Origin: Mauremys mutica
Taxonomy: Eukaryota > Chordata > Testudines > Geoemydidae
DNA: 64,000 nucleotides
Direction of reading: 5' to 3'
Assembly (NCBI RefSeq): GCF_020497125.1
Contig: NC_059087.1
Span: 12,495,925 to 12,559,924, forward strand
Part shown: piece by piece, positions 22,110 to 33,780 of the stretch
Layout: each line of letters begins with the position of its first letter
How positions within the stretch are numbered: position 1 is the stretch's first letter
Translations under genes and position numbers: made by a program
Notes under the pieces: model-generated
What the model was told of the DNA's origin: nothing
Seen by the model: only the letters and a program-made list of their open reading frames with translations
The model's database searches: none

Positions 22110-22817
22110 GGGTTCAGCTACACTTGCGAGTTATAGCGCATTAAAGGAGCCCCAGGTGCACTAGCTCACTACCCATCCACACTGGCAAGGCACGTAGAGC
22201 GCTCTGACTCCACGGTTAGAGGGCTCCTGGTACTCCACCTTGGCGAGTAGAATAATGTTTGATGTGCCCCCGCTGGAGCACCCCAGTGTCAGTGTGTGAA
22301 CAAGGTGTTGCATTATTGCGCTCTGATCAGCCTCGAGAAACGTCTCATAATCCTCTTAAGTCAAGTGGCCACTCTTGTCATTGTTTTGGATATGCCCTTT
22401 GAAAGCTCCATTTCTGACAGCTGGTATGCTTATCTGCTCTGAGACAAAGCAACCATTACTGTGGAATGCTGTGTGCGCGAGAGAGAGGCTGGGGGGAGAG
22501 GTCTGCTTCTGTCTGAACTTGCAAGACAGCATGCTCTCAGCCCCTAAAAATCCACTCTCTCCCCCTACATACACAAAACACACTGCCTGTCACACTCCAC
22601 CCCACCCCCCAATTTGAAAAGCATGTTGCAGCCACTTGCATGCTGGGATAGCTACCACAATGCACTGCTCTCTGTGGCCGTTGCAAGAGCTGTTAATGTG
22701 GCCACGCCAGTGTGCTTGCAGCTTCCAGTGTGGACAGACTACAGCGCTTTCCCTACTGTGCTCTATGAAGGCTGGATTAACTCAAAGCGCTCTACATCTG
22801 CAAGTGTAGCCATGCCC
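22110..22817 (+). mobile_element. Harbinger-type non-autonomous element, 708 bp
   Basis: The left end is GGGTTCAGCTACACTTGC and the right end, reversed, GGGCATGGCTACACTTGC. The 3-bp flanks are GTA and TTA, consistent with a diverged TWA duplication. It has no transposase or Myb gene. A CT/AC-rich core lies at 22480-22600. Confidence 0.8.
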
Positions 22818-23912
22818 TTAGTCAGTATGAGAGAAACACCAAAAAACCACTGTGGTATAAGTTTTTAAAGAAGTGCATTTTTCTGATGGAAATGAGATTG
22901 TGATGTGGAGAGTAACTTACATGGTTCTTGTGGGCAGCCAAACAGGCTAGTGTGTTTTGCTTGGTAACCCAAGCTAATGAATAGTGAGTTCACCATGCAT
23001 TTTCATTTGTCATTGTAACTATCACTCATCTGTCTGCATGACCTAATACTAAGGAGTGAATGATGGAAGATGCTCTGCTAATGTAAACAGTGCTTGGTCT
23101 TGATCAATGGGACTCTTTTTCAAATTTATGTCAGAATTCTACTCTGACCGAGTGGATCTCAGCTCTTCCTATATGTGTAGAGACCCAGATTTAAGATCCA
23201 CCAAGAGCAGAATTTTGCCCAGCATTTTAACTGAACATTTAAAAAAAAAGTTTGTTTTATGTATGGTCAAATTCACCAGGGCTAAAAAAATTCTTAGCTA
23301 GCCAGCTTCCTAATCATTACATAGGAATAGGGCATCTGCTCACATAAGTATATCAAATTTTCTCTGCAGCAGAAAGGTATCCTCCAGTTACTCAGATTCC
23401 TCATCATGCATTTGTGTGAGTCCATCCTGTAGTATAATTGTCTATAATAATCTAAAACACTTTAAAAAAGGCTTATAAAGAGCAGTAAAAGAGATGAGTT
23501 AAGCTAAATAGAAACAGAACAAAGGAATACCGACGGTAATATCTAGCTACTAGAACTGTTCCTGATCCTGTGAGAAGATCTTGCATGGGCTGATCCTAGT
23601 GCCCATGCAAAACTTAAATGGGATGGGATGTGCCATGGTCTGTTTACATGGACCTAATTGCAGGACTGAGATTACTGTGATTCTGGTGTCTCGTGTATAT
23701 ATTTGCTTATGATGTACAAGAAACTTTTACAAAACAAATTATTAATGGTACAGTTTAATCTTTTAAACAGTTTCATGCAGATATGTGCATGGTCACAGTT
23801 TTGACTCTGCATCATCCATATTAGAGTCATATAATGAGGAAGGTTAATAGCTTCAGTGCATTGATCTAAGGTTAATTCTATTGTACATGTGTAGCTTACC
23901 ATGAAATGATTT

Positions 23913-23948
23913 TACACACACACGCTCTCGCTCTCTCTCTCCCTCCCC
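23913..23948. repeat. (AC)n-(CT)n compound microsatellite
   Basis: ACACACACAC followed by a CTCT-rich run. Confidence 0.8.
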
Positions 23949-24055
23949 CAGCACAGAGAGAGACCTGTGGAGGACGTAAATAAGTTAAATGCTGAGCCGT
24001 ATAACTCAAAAAGAAATAAACTCTACTTAAATGTGTTCTGCTCTTTGTTACACAG

Positions 24056-24142
24056 GGTCAGATTGCCAGCTGTTGTAAATTGGCATAGTGTTATTGACTT
24101 CCATGGAGCTGTGCTGATTTACATCAGCTGAGGGTCTGGCCT
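24056..24142. repeat. Ancient hairpin repeat copy (GTGTAAATC family), well preserved
   Basis: GGGTCAGATTGCCAGCTG, then TTGTAAATTGGCATAG, then TTGACTTCCATGGAGC, then GTGCTGATTTACATCAGC and TGAGGGTCTGGCC. The two arms pair over most of their length around the CCATGG centre. Confidence 0.6.
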
Positions 24143-24584
24143 CATCATTTTAAACTGAAAAAACAGATTAATTCTTTGTTGTTACACTGACTTTGTAACA
24201 GTTTCAGAGGGAAGAGGCCACACTGATCTGTAGTGCAGCTCCATTAATTTAACTTAAGTTAAACTAGGGATGAATTTGACCCAGCAGGTTTGCATTTTCA
24301 GCTCTACTCTTCTTTAGCAGGCAGAGACAGCATTTAATACACAGCTCACCAGCCAGGGCTCCACCTCTGCAGCTCAACTAGGGTCCTTCAGTTTGGACCT
24401 TCAGCCTATCCATGGAACTTGGCCCTAGTACAAGGCCTAACTCACTGAATTCAGAGCAGCAGGTGCATATTGAAGGAGTAACTTTCTCCTGCCCGAACTT
24501 AGATCAGCCCATAATAGTATGAATTGCAAATGCTAAAATGCTGTTTTGCCCACTTCCTGATATTTTTTGCTCTTCCTTTCCAAG

Positions 24585-24726
24585 GATCGCTGAGGCTGCT
24601 GCTTATAAAGGCTACACGATCTCTGCAATGAGCTATATTATTTCCCTGAAGGTGGAGCCACCACCAACCTTGTCTCATAATCTGTCAGGATCTCCTCTTA
24701 TTACCATTCGGCTCACCCATAAATTG
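24585..24726 (+). CDS. ADGRD1: ADGRD1 exon I: GAIN domain (last exon seen in the window)
   Basis: This 142-bp exon starts after CTTCCTTTCCAAG and ends AAATTG|GTAAGT, entering in phase 2 and leaving in phase 0. It encodes IAEAAAYKGYTISAMSYIIS, then LKVEPPPTLSHNLSGSPLIT and ends LTHKL. The block PPPTLS-NLSGSPLIT is almost invariant in ADGRD1. NLS is a potential N-glycosylation site. In the known protein a TRKQ-type segment, the CAFLDF block, the GPS and seven helices follow; none of these is found in the remaining 39 kb. Confidence 0.95.
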
Positions 24727-25850
24727 GTAAGTGAAAATGAAATTTCCAGTTTACACTCTTACCATGACTAATTGTTCCAGTCTTTTTGCATTTGTGGAGG
24801 TTTCTCTTCATTGATGTTGATATGGCTATGTTGGTGATGACTCAGCTGATAGCTATGATTGCAAAATTTAGTTTGCATTTTTCCCAACTGCCATATTTCA
24901 GGGACTGTGTCTATTTGTATAGTGCCACAAAAGACTGACAATGACCCCGTTAATAAGAAGGTTAGGTAACAAATATTGATTTTGATCCTTTGGGATATAT
25001 TCTGTTTTTATGTATGTATGTAACTTACAACAAGTGCCATATGATATGAATCACTGCATACTCCATTGAGAAAGGGGTATCTTTGTGATGATCCAGTGGG
25101 TGGGTTTGTTGTTTCTTTCTTTCGCGGTGGCAATGTAGAGCAGTTTGTTCTGAAGGCAGAGGAGTTAGTGTGAAAAATGCAGTGAGCACTGACCTACTCA
25201 AGAAAGCATTGAATAATATTGTTGTTAGAGAGAGGTGGAAAATGAAAAAAGGTGAAAATTTCCATTTTCCCGCATTTTTTTTATTGAGGCTTCCTTTAAA
25301 TGAACATTTGCCAGCCAGCCATAAATGTAAGTTTTCCCCTCCCCCAGTTGCTCTGTTGTAGGTGCATGGAGCTAGAGAGAAAAAGTCTAAGCACATGAAT
25401 CTGAAAGTTATTTTGTTGTTTGTTTGTTTTTTGTTGTGTGTTTCTGAACAGAAAGTTCTGAATGATGTCCCCAGTGGCCTCTGAGAGACAGGCACTTCTG
25501 GGGTGAAGGCTCTGGCTGTTGGATTTAAAGAAATATGTCTTGCTTCTTTCATTGAGATACCCCTGATACTTTAATATGACGATTCACAAAGAGCCCATTA
25601 ACTTGCCCTGTACTTTTTTCTGTATTCCATTTGTCAGTCCTGGGGGAGGACCAAGATCCTGGTGCATGGATAGAATTGTTTCCTTTATCATTTGTTTCCT
25701 TCTCTGGTTTGACTGTTAACTCAGTTAACCCAGAATACAGAGTGTATGAATATCTAATCCAATATCTAATCTAATACACCGTTTAGTGAACTCTCATGTC
25801 AGTGATTATTTCAGGCAGAAGGCGCAAGCATACACATAAGACAGTGTTAG

Positions 25851-25852
25851 TG

Positions 25853-25928
<76 letters not shown>
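25851..25928. repeat. (CG)n-(CA)n-(TA)n compound microsatellite
   Basis: A short CG run is followed by about 13 CA units and about 21 TA units. It is purine/pyrimidine alternating throughout and likely polymorphic. Confidence 0.95.
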
Positions 25929-25930
<2 letters not shown>

Positions 25931-26572
25931 CAAGTAGCAGTGAGGTAATAGGAGATATTTTACCAAAACCTCATTAAGCACATGCATATTTTTTGTATCT
26001 GCAGTTTTCCTGAGCATGGCACTGACCTCTATTTTAATGCTTATCACCTATTGGCTGTACAGCTTTCCATTACAAGGATAGGTTAAACACCTTAGCACTG
26101 TGAGTCAGCTTCTGTAGCGCAAAATTCATTGCTGGCAATTTGGATGCTGGGAACTGCTGGAATGAAAGGAGTACTGGTTTGTACTTTGTGTGTAACACTG
26201 TGTTCGGAAATCTTTGTCACACATGGGAATGAAGTCTGAGGAGTTTTAGTGTCTTGTCTGTTTGGCAAATTATAACAGTATGTTCAACTGTTTTGAGCTA
26301 CAGGCCTAAACTCAGGCATGTGTCAATTTTGGAAGTTAGAGGACAGAGGGGGTTTCTTTTTATTAATGATAGAAACATGCCTCATCTGCTGTTTTGGATG
26401 AAATAAGGAAGAAAGTTCCAGATCCAGAGGTGCTATAGTTAAAAGTGAAAGACTGAGAATTTGATTTTATGCCTCGATATCATGTCTGGGAGTTGCTCAA
26501 AGACTTTCATTGCTAGATCTTAGTACCAAGAATGATGCATGAAGAATGAGAAGGTTTCTAAAATTCATCAGT

Positions 26573-26844
26573 AGAGCTGGGAGAAATTCTTCATCCAAAA
26601 CTTTTTTCAGCTGAGAAATGCAGATTCAGGTCAACTGAAACATTTTGTGAATATGGCTTGTATTCACCAAATAGTTTTGATTTAAAAAAAAATCAAAACA
26701 TTTAATTTTTGAAAATTTTGAAATGCAGTGTTTTGTTTTTGTTTTTCTTTTAATTCATTTCAAAGTGCATTTTAGGTTTGAGTTTTACCATGATTTTATT
26801 TTTATTTTAAAAAAGGTACCCCAAAACAAAATTAAGCATTTCAA
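26573..26844 (+). repeat. AT-rich dispersed repeat beginning AGAGCTGGG, second copy
   Basis: It starts AGAGCTGGGAGAAATTC, like the copy at 1995. Similar AT-rich sequence (TTTTTTCCAACTTC, AACCCCAAATCAATTTTTTC) resumes after the CR1 at 28081 and continues to about 28230, so the CR1 may have inserted into it. Confidence 0.4.
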
Positions 26845-28081
26845 ATTACTAAGCAATCATTTGTAAGCACCTAGATGTTAATAGGGTTCTAAGTAATACC
26901 CAACATGGATTTGTCAAAAATAAATCATGCCAAACCAACCTAATTTCCTCCTTTGACACACTTAATGGCCTAGTGGATAGGAAGAAATAAGTAGACGTGA
27001 TCTATTTTGTTTTCAGTAAGGCTTTTGATACAGTGCCACATGACACACTTGTCTGGATGAAATTACTATAAGGTGGATACACAACTGGTTGAAAAAACAT
27101 ACTCAAAGAGTAGTTATCAATGGTTTGCTGTCAAACTGGGAGGCTGTATGTAGAGGAGTCCTGCAGGGATCAGTCCTGGTTCCATTACTATTTAATATTT
27201 TCACTGGAGTGCATAATGGAGTGGAGAGTATAGTTATAAAATCTGTGGATGACACCAAGCTGGGAGAGGTTGCAGGCACTTTGGAGAACAGGATTAGAAT
27301 TCAAAACAACCTTGACAAATTGGAGAATTGGTTTTAAATCAACAAGATGAAATTCAGTAAAGATAAGTGCAAAGTACTACACGTAGGAAGGAAAAAAATC
27401 AAATGCCCAACTACAAAATGGGGAAGTACTGCTGGTGGTGTAGGTGGTAGTACTGCTGAAAAGGATTTGAGGGTTATAATGGAACACAAATTGAATATGA
27501 GTCAACAGTGTGATGCAGTTGCAAAAAAGACTAATGTCGTTCTGGGATGTATTAACAGGAGTGTTGTATGTAAGATGTGGGAGGTGATGTATCCTGCTCT
27601 ACATGGCACTGGCGAGGCCTCAGCTGGAGTAGTGTGTCCAATTCTGGGCACCACACTTTAGGAACGATGTGAACAAACTGGAGAGAGTCCAGAGGAGAGC
27701 AACAAAAATGATAAAAAGTTTAGAAAACCTGACTTATGAGGAAAGATGAAAAAAAACTGGGCATGTTTAATCTTAAGATTCAGTGGAGGACCTGATAAGT
27801 CTTCAGATATGTTAAATATGTTATAAAGAGGACAGGGGTCAATTGTTCTCCATGTCCACTGAAGGTAGAACAAACAGTAATGGGCTTAATCGGTAGCAAG
27901 AGAGAGATTTAGGTTAGATATTAGGAAATACTTTGTAACTATAAGGGTAGTTAGTCTCTGGAATAGACTTCCAAAGGAGGTTGTGGAATCCCCATCACTG
28001 GTGGCTTTTAAAAACCAGTTAGACAAACACCTGTCAGGGATGGTCTAGGTTTACTTGGTCCTGCCACAGGATTCTATGATT
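26845..28081 (+). mobile_element. CR1 LINE fragment: part of reverse transcriptase to 3' end
   Basis: Read on the + strand it gives HLDVNRVLSNTQHGFVKNKS, then the CR1 box FSKAFDTVPHDTL. After frameshifts and stops the catalytic region follows as SVDDTKLGE (normally FADDTKLG), then STAEKDL and NMSQQCDAVAKK. The 3' end is GGATTCTATGATTGG. Several stops and frameshifts make it inactive. It lacks the endonuclease and the first part of the reverse transcriptase. Confidence 0.9.
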
Positions 28082-29760
28082 GGACCCCAAACTAATTTTT
28101 TTCCAACTTCAATGAAAACATTGAAGCAAAAATTTGTTTTTCTGTGAACCCCAAATCAATTTTTTCTGTTTTTTGTTTGTTTTTTTTGGTTCAGCCACCA
28201 AACTAAAAAATCAATTACTCACACAGGTCTAATTGTCAGTTTCATGGAGTGTACCCCTGGAGGCAACTAGACTGATCTCTTGATTGTTCATAAGCTTGTC
28301 AAAAAGAGACAGAGAGATTTTTCAGTGTATTACAGCTGGGAGAGAGAAATCTGCTCCATTGGATTGTTTGGGATTGACTCTTAATACTATATCAAATTTA
28401 CACAGTTTGCAAACAAAAAAGCTGTTGGTTAGTTTTATCTTTCAGTATGGCAAATTTAACCAGGGATCAGAATGCTGTTGAGTGACCCCTGAAAGGCTTC
28501 TAGCGGAGCTGTGAATGGCAGGTCGGGTATTCTCATGATGCATTAGCTCTGAAGATGACTGCGGGGGAATATCAGTGTAGAAATATCAGATCCCAAAACA
28601 ATCCTTACTCCTCATGACTTCTTTAGATTTGAGGCAAGTATGAAAATGTTTACATATTTGTTGTAAACTGACCCATTCCCAATCCCAGACAATCCAATGG
28701 AGCATATTTGTCTGACCCTACTATAATGCTTTTACCTTATTCAATCCATATGTTGTAAGTTTTGCAAAATGCCTTTATACCATCATTTTCAAAATCTATC
28801 TGTTCATATGGTTGTTGAAAAAAGACAGAGATCAGTCCAGTTGCCTCCATGGGTTTCAGTCTTGGCTTCCAAAGAGAATTCCTTATTATAGATTCAATGA
28901 AACCCAAAGGGAGACAGGGCTGGAAAGAATATAATAGTTTGGTTTGGGTGGGGTTCAGATTTGAAGTTCTGAGTAAATTTGAACATTGGGCACAGCCCAA
29001 ACTGAGAAGAGAGATTATGCATGTCATTCCTCATTACCCCAACATCATACGTGATATTCCGAGCGCCAAAACCCGTAAAATAACAAAACCAGTTTCAAAT
29101 ACTTGCCCTCTGCGTGACCCTATCACTGCATATTCTGAAGTATAGCAACTGCTCTCATGCCTCTTGATTTCTTTTAATGATAGAGTATTAATTTTGCTGT
29201 AGTTCTCTTCAGTAACTAAATTAGAACTGTCGTGTCTAATTTGAATTAAGGTTGTCACCTATTAAGATTTGGACCTGAGTACTTTGTTCTGTTGGGGAAG
29301 GCCTGTATCTTGGATTTAAATGCAGGCAAGAAAAAAGGAGAATGGAGAAATAAGAAAATAGGGGAAGAAGAAGAGATTAGAGGTGGAGGGAAGGGATATT
29401 ACCCATTTTTTCACCAGTTTGGACCCTATGTGTAAATTGACACCACTGCTATATTTGGCTCTTAACTGTTCCTGGAAATTTGGCCCTTAGCTTAGACTTC
29501 CCTGGAAGCTTTACTCTCCATCATGGCAATTAAAAACACTCTGTCAGCATTGCAGTCACACAAAGATGTCCTCCACATTTGTCCACCTGGTGAGAAAAGG
29601 ACCTGGTCAGGAAGGTTTCTTCACTGGAGATTTTCTGGCATTTATCTTCACATGGTAAACATTGTGGGAATTTGTCAAGAATGAGCAAAGAGAAAGCAGG
29701 GTGAACAGGTGACTCCTCTCTCTTCTCAAAAAGTCTGGATCAAAATTTCTCATCTCCTAG

Positions 29761-29896
29761 CAGGGGTGTTGGAACTAGGGATGCTGGGGGAGTGGCAGCA
29801 CCCCCGGCTTGAAATGGTTTCTGTCATATACAGGGTTTACAGTTTTGCTCAATGGCGTTCAACACCCCCACTATAAAAATTGTTCCAATGCCACTG
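29761..29896 (+). mobile_element. hAT-type MITE, 136 bp
   Basis: The ends are CAGGGGTGTTGGAAC and GTTCCAATGCCACTG. The flanks TCTCCTAG and CCTCCTAG match at 7 of 8. The inner CACCCCCACTATA(A)AAATTGTTCCA wording is that of a common turtle element. Confidence 0.85.
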
Positions 29897-30967
29897 CCTC
29901 CTAGCTGGCTAATATGGGAGGAAACATCTGGTGCCAAGTGAATCCGGTGAATAAAATCCACCTGCTTGTCTACGTTACTTGAAGTTTTTCAGAAATTTCC
30001 AGCTGGAGAAAAATTTCCTAACTGGACAGTAAACCATGGGGTTTCTCTCCCCCTTTAGTGGTGTCCCCTGCTCACGGGTGTCCTGTATACCTCTTGTTAA
30101 CATTGCCTTCCCCCCACCATGTTATGATGTCCCTGTCATTGCAATGAACAATGCTGACAACACAGTTCCAAAACAAAGACTAGTTTATTGCTGCATCCCA
30201 CTCTCTCGCTTTGTTAGTCTTCTGAGCAAGCAACCATTTTCACTATACTGTAACTAACAAAGCTGTGAGACACAACCACTGGTTCTGTCCTTGAACCTCC
30301 AGGAAATTTCTAGTTAGGATGGTTTTTGAGCTGCTTTTGTATTTGATATAACAGCAGCTCAAAACTAGCTAATCAGGCTCCCGAGAGCTTAGTTATGTGA
30401 ACCTCTTGCAACTAAAATGATGTTTAACTCTGCTAGCTATGACAATGAAGTTTTGTGCAAAAACATTTTGATCCTGTGAAGCTTGTAGTGAAATTGAAAG
30501 CAAACTTTTTTCCTATCTTTGGACGTGCACAGTTTTTCTTTCTCTTGTGGATTCATTGTTTTGTTTTTATTATAATAGTTGTGACTGGTGATCACATGGT
30601 AGGTCCTCCAGGGTCAAAGTAGCCATGGAAAAACCTTACAAATCCAGGTGCAATAATGCAGATCTTAACTATATGAACTGTGTTTGTCTTAGATTTCCCC
30701 TTCACAATATTAAATTCAGCTGAACCTGAGTCTCAGGGTTAAATGACATGAACTACAATTGATTAAAAACCCATTGTGAACCAAACCTGGCAAGAATCAT
30801 ACAACTCTACTCAAGGCTTCCCTTAAAAACTCATCCAAACTTGGAGGAAATGTGTGGACACATGAAACTTTGATGCTTCTATTGTTCAAAGTGTGCTGCT
30901 GCTTCCAGTGTGATAAATGCATAATTTTTCACTCAGTGTGTGAATAAGTTTAAGGCCAACTTTCTAA

Positions 30968-31263
30968 GGCCTGGTCTTCACTAAGAAGGGGGTTCGAATT
31001 AGGGTACGCAAATTCAGCTACGTGAATAGCGTAGCTGAATTCGAAGTACCCTAATTCGAACAACTCACCCGTCCACACGCGGCGGGGTCGAACTCCACGG
31101 CTCCCCCGTCGACTCCGCCAACTCCTTCTGCCGAGGTGGAGTACCGGAGTCGACCGTGGCGCTTCCGGAGTTCGAACTATCGCGTCTGATCTAGACGCGA
31201 TAGTTCGAACTCCAAAAAGTCGAACTCTCCGCGTCGAACCGGCAGGTAAGTGTAGACGTACCC
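30968..31263 (+). mobile_element. Harbinger-type MITE with TAA target duplication
   Basis: The left end is GGCCTGGTCTTCACT and the right end, reversed, GGGTACGTCTACACT. TAA flanks both sides (30965-30967 and 31264-31266). The inside carries nested palindromes such as TTCGAATTAGGGTAC with GTACCCTAATTCGAA, and GTTCGAACTATCGCGTC with its inverse. It probably depends on the Harbinger family at 1-1953. Confidence 0.85.
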
Positions 31264-31911
31264 TAAGTTTTAGTGCCCCTTCTGCCTCATTAGGAAAAAA
31301 AAAAAACCTTGGGTACAAGCTTCAAAAGGAGTCCCAGAACAGTTTAAAACTTTTGTGGGCAAAACATTGTAGTTTTGCAGGACGAGAGAGAAGATCTTTT
31401 TGTAACTTAATAACTGGGATTTCCAGCTGGATTTAAAAAGTCGCTTAGGGTATTTGGATGACCAGTTCCCATTCATTTCTAATGGGTGATGGGTTTCAAA
31501 CCCCTTAGGCAACTTTGACACTCTCGGCCTTACTCTACGTATAGAGCAGAAATCAGGATCTATTGTTTCCCCTCTTCTGATTGGTCCACAACTGAGTTTT
31601 CTTTATTTGACAGGGAAACTTTCTGCTTTCCCAGGCAGGGGAGCTGTGGCATCCCTAGAGTTTGGTTGCACGCAAAATAAAATACATTAACATTGGAACT
31701 TTGTCCCGTTCTTCTATCAGTGATGTCTGAAATCCAACTGGAAACAGTGATCTATAGATTCAACTGTCAATACAGTCGGTTTTTTTTTTAAAAAAAAATG
31801 TTTGAGACTTTAACTAAAAATAGGGGATAGCTGACTAGTTTTGAGTGTATCCTTAAGGTCTGTTAAATATACTCTACTGTGGAGGATTATAGGTCTAGAT
31901 TGTGCCTTTAG

Positions 31912-32156
31912 GCAGAGCCGGCTCCAGGCACCAGCTCAGCAAGGAGGTGCTAGGGGTGGCCAATGAAGAGGGGCAGCACGTCCGGCTCTTCGGTGGCAAT
32001 TCGGCGGCGGGTCCCTCACTCCCTCTCCGAGCGAAGGACCTGCTGCTGAATTGCCGCCGAATAATGAAGTGACGGCGGTAGTGCCGCAGATTGTGATTGC
32101 GGGGTTTTGGGTTTTTTTTGCTGCTTGGGGTGGCAAAACCCCTGGAGCTGGCCCTG
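31912..32156 (-). mobile_element. hAT-type MITE with perfect 8-bp target duplication
   Basis: The ends are CAGAGCCGGCTCCAGG and CCTGGAGCTGGCCCTG. CCTTTAGG flanks both sides (31904-31911 and 32157-32164). It is the same family as 7089-7265 in the opposite orientation. The GC-rich middle reads as incidental frames. Confidence 0.9.
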
Positions 32157-32925
32157 CCTTTAGGCACAGCCTTGGGCAGAGGAAAGGTGTGTAAGTTGCA
32201 GCATCCCTGGGATAGCCTTGGATGTGACACAGAGACTCTCACTTGCTTCTTCCTTGTTCCCAGTAGTAGTAATTTATTGTTGTCTGTACCACTAGTAAAC
32301 TAGTGCCTGCCTCCACCCATGCACTGGCTCAGCTATTCTGGGCAGCAATTGAGGGGGTGGAGTCCAAACTCTGCCAACTCTCTGCCCACCTGGAGTGAAC
32401 AGGGGAGTAGCTCCACTTGCTTGTACAGGCCTCCATCCAAGGTTCTTGTTCCCTCTTTCTACCCTGCCTGGACATGTAGCCTGACTCACAATGTGGCCCA
32501 TATTCAGAACTAAATAACTGGATATTCAGTGCTTCTCAAATTAAAACCAAACATCATCCAGTCTGATCTCTTGATGTGGTCTTTCTGGAATCTAAACTCC
32601 ATATATTTGGTGGCTAGTATTTCTGTATACCTACTGATATGTGTTAACCACTTGCAAAAGATGCTGGTGTGATTCTAGAAGCTATGCGAAGAAATTCAGT
32701 CTGTGTCACTTTTTTGTAAATGTCAGAAAAATATGCTGCATAACGCAAGGCCGAATTGCCAGTGTTTAATATGAAGAACGAGTTTATTCATTTGCATGAA
32801 TGAGAGTTTTACAGGAGTAAATTGGCTCAAAACGTAAAGGATTTTTGTGGTGGTGGTGCAATAGCTTAGTGGGACGGGTGCCTGGTCATGGGATATGAAT
32901 AGGAGGGACAATCTAGAGCAGTATT

Positions 32926-33000
32926 TCTCAGTCAGTTGGTCACGACCTCCAGTGGAGTCACACAAGGCAATCAGTGGGAGCAGAAGGCATTGAAAATCTG
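32926..33000 (+). mobile_element. Possible hAT-type MITE remnant
   Basis: CAGTATTTCTCAGTCAGTTG, then GTCACGACC, resembles the common hAT terminus CAGTGGTTCTCAACCAG. No right end is found; a MIR follows at once. Confidence 0.3.
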
Positions 33001-33205
33001 GTTTAGTGGATGAAGCACTGTACTGGGAGTTAGGAGGCCTGGGTTAAATTCCTAGCTCTGTTACAGAGTTCCTCTGATCGTGGGTAAATCACTTAATCTA
33101 CCCTGTGCCTCAGTTCCTCATCTGCAAAACGGCAATAAGACGAGTGTGTTGAGGATGAAATCTGTTAGTCATCGGGAGGTGCTCAAATACCATGGTGGTG
33201 AGCAC
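33000..33205 (+). repeat. MIR-type SINE
   Basis: TTAGGAGGCCTGGGTTAAAT, GGGTAAATCACTTAATCTAC and GTGCCTCAGTTCCTCATCTG show the MIR body. The tail CATGGTGGTGAGCAC is also MIR-like. Confidence 0.75.
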
Positions 33206-33780
33206 AGGCTACTCTAGCTATAGGCAGACTAGGCAGCTGCTTTGGGCAGCAGATTTCTGAGAATGGCAGACTGGAGGTGTTGGCTGGGGATGAGGCGTAG
33301 CTGCCAGCTGGTGCTTTGAGGAGCAGGAAGTGGTCCCCAGCCATGCTGTCAGGGAAGTGCTCCGACCCACTCCCTGGCTGCTCCTCACCCCCCGGTATGG
33401 GTAAGATCACAACTGCAACCGTGGCTCAGATGCTGGGTGGCTTGGGCCTTGTCCTGGTAGCAACGCAAAGGCTGCCAGGACTTCAGCCACAAGTGCAATG
33501 ATTCACCAGGCTCCATGCCAGGGCCCAGCCTGCATCTGCTGCTCCGTATCTGGCCCCCATAGACTCTGGTACCCAGGCATCCGCTGGCCCCGCTCCAGCT
33601 GTTTGAACACCACCATATCTGGGCGGTAGAGGTGTTGCCACTGTGTGCATGAGGAGCGCATCTGGAAAGGTGAGGGGGTTTCTGCGGGCCAGGCGGGGAA
33701 TGTAGGGTGCAGGGGGGGCGTGGCAAGGAGGGGGGGCTGGGCTGAGAGTCTGGAGGGGATGGGCTGGCAGTTGGGGGGTC
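33205..33780. other. GC-rich unclassified stretch
   Basis: It is distinctly GC-rich against AT-rich flanks and G-run-rich at its right part (33675-33780). CAGCTGCTTTGGGCAGCAG at its left resembles inner sequence of some turtle hAT MITEs. No terminus, target duplication or convincing coding sequence is seen. Confidence 0.35.

Larger units (their letters stand above)
18854..24584 (+). other. ADGRD1: ADGRD1 intron H-I
   Basis: A 5.7-kb intron. It holds a GC-rich unclassified stretch at about 18890-19180, a possible hAT left end at 19860, a hAT MITE (21330-21582), a Harbinger-type element (22110-22817), a hairpin repeat (24056-24142) and microsatellites. The stretches 20330-21320 and 22830-23900 hold nothing I can assign. 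Confidence 0.6.

Noticed and set aside
25025..25552. 175-residue minus-strand open frame just after ADGRD1 exon I
   Set aside because: No recognisable domain and odd composition (runs of polar and hydrophobic residues from an AT-rich stretch). There is no promoter or splice evidence. Open frames of this length can occur by chance in 64 kb on six frames.
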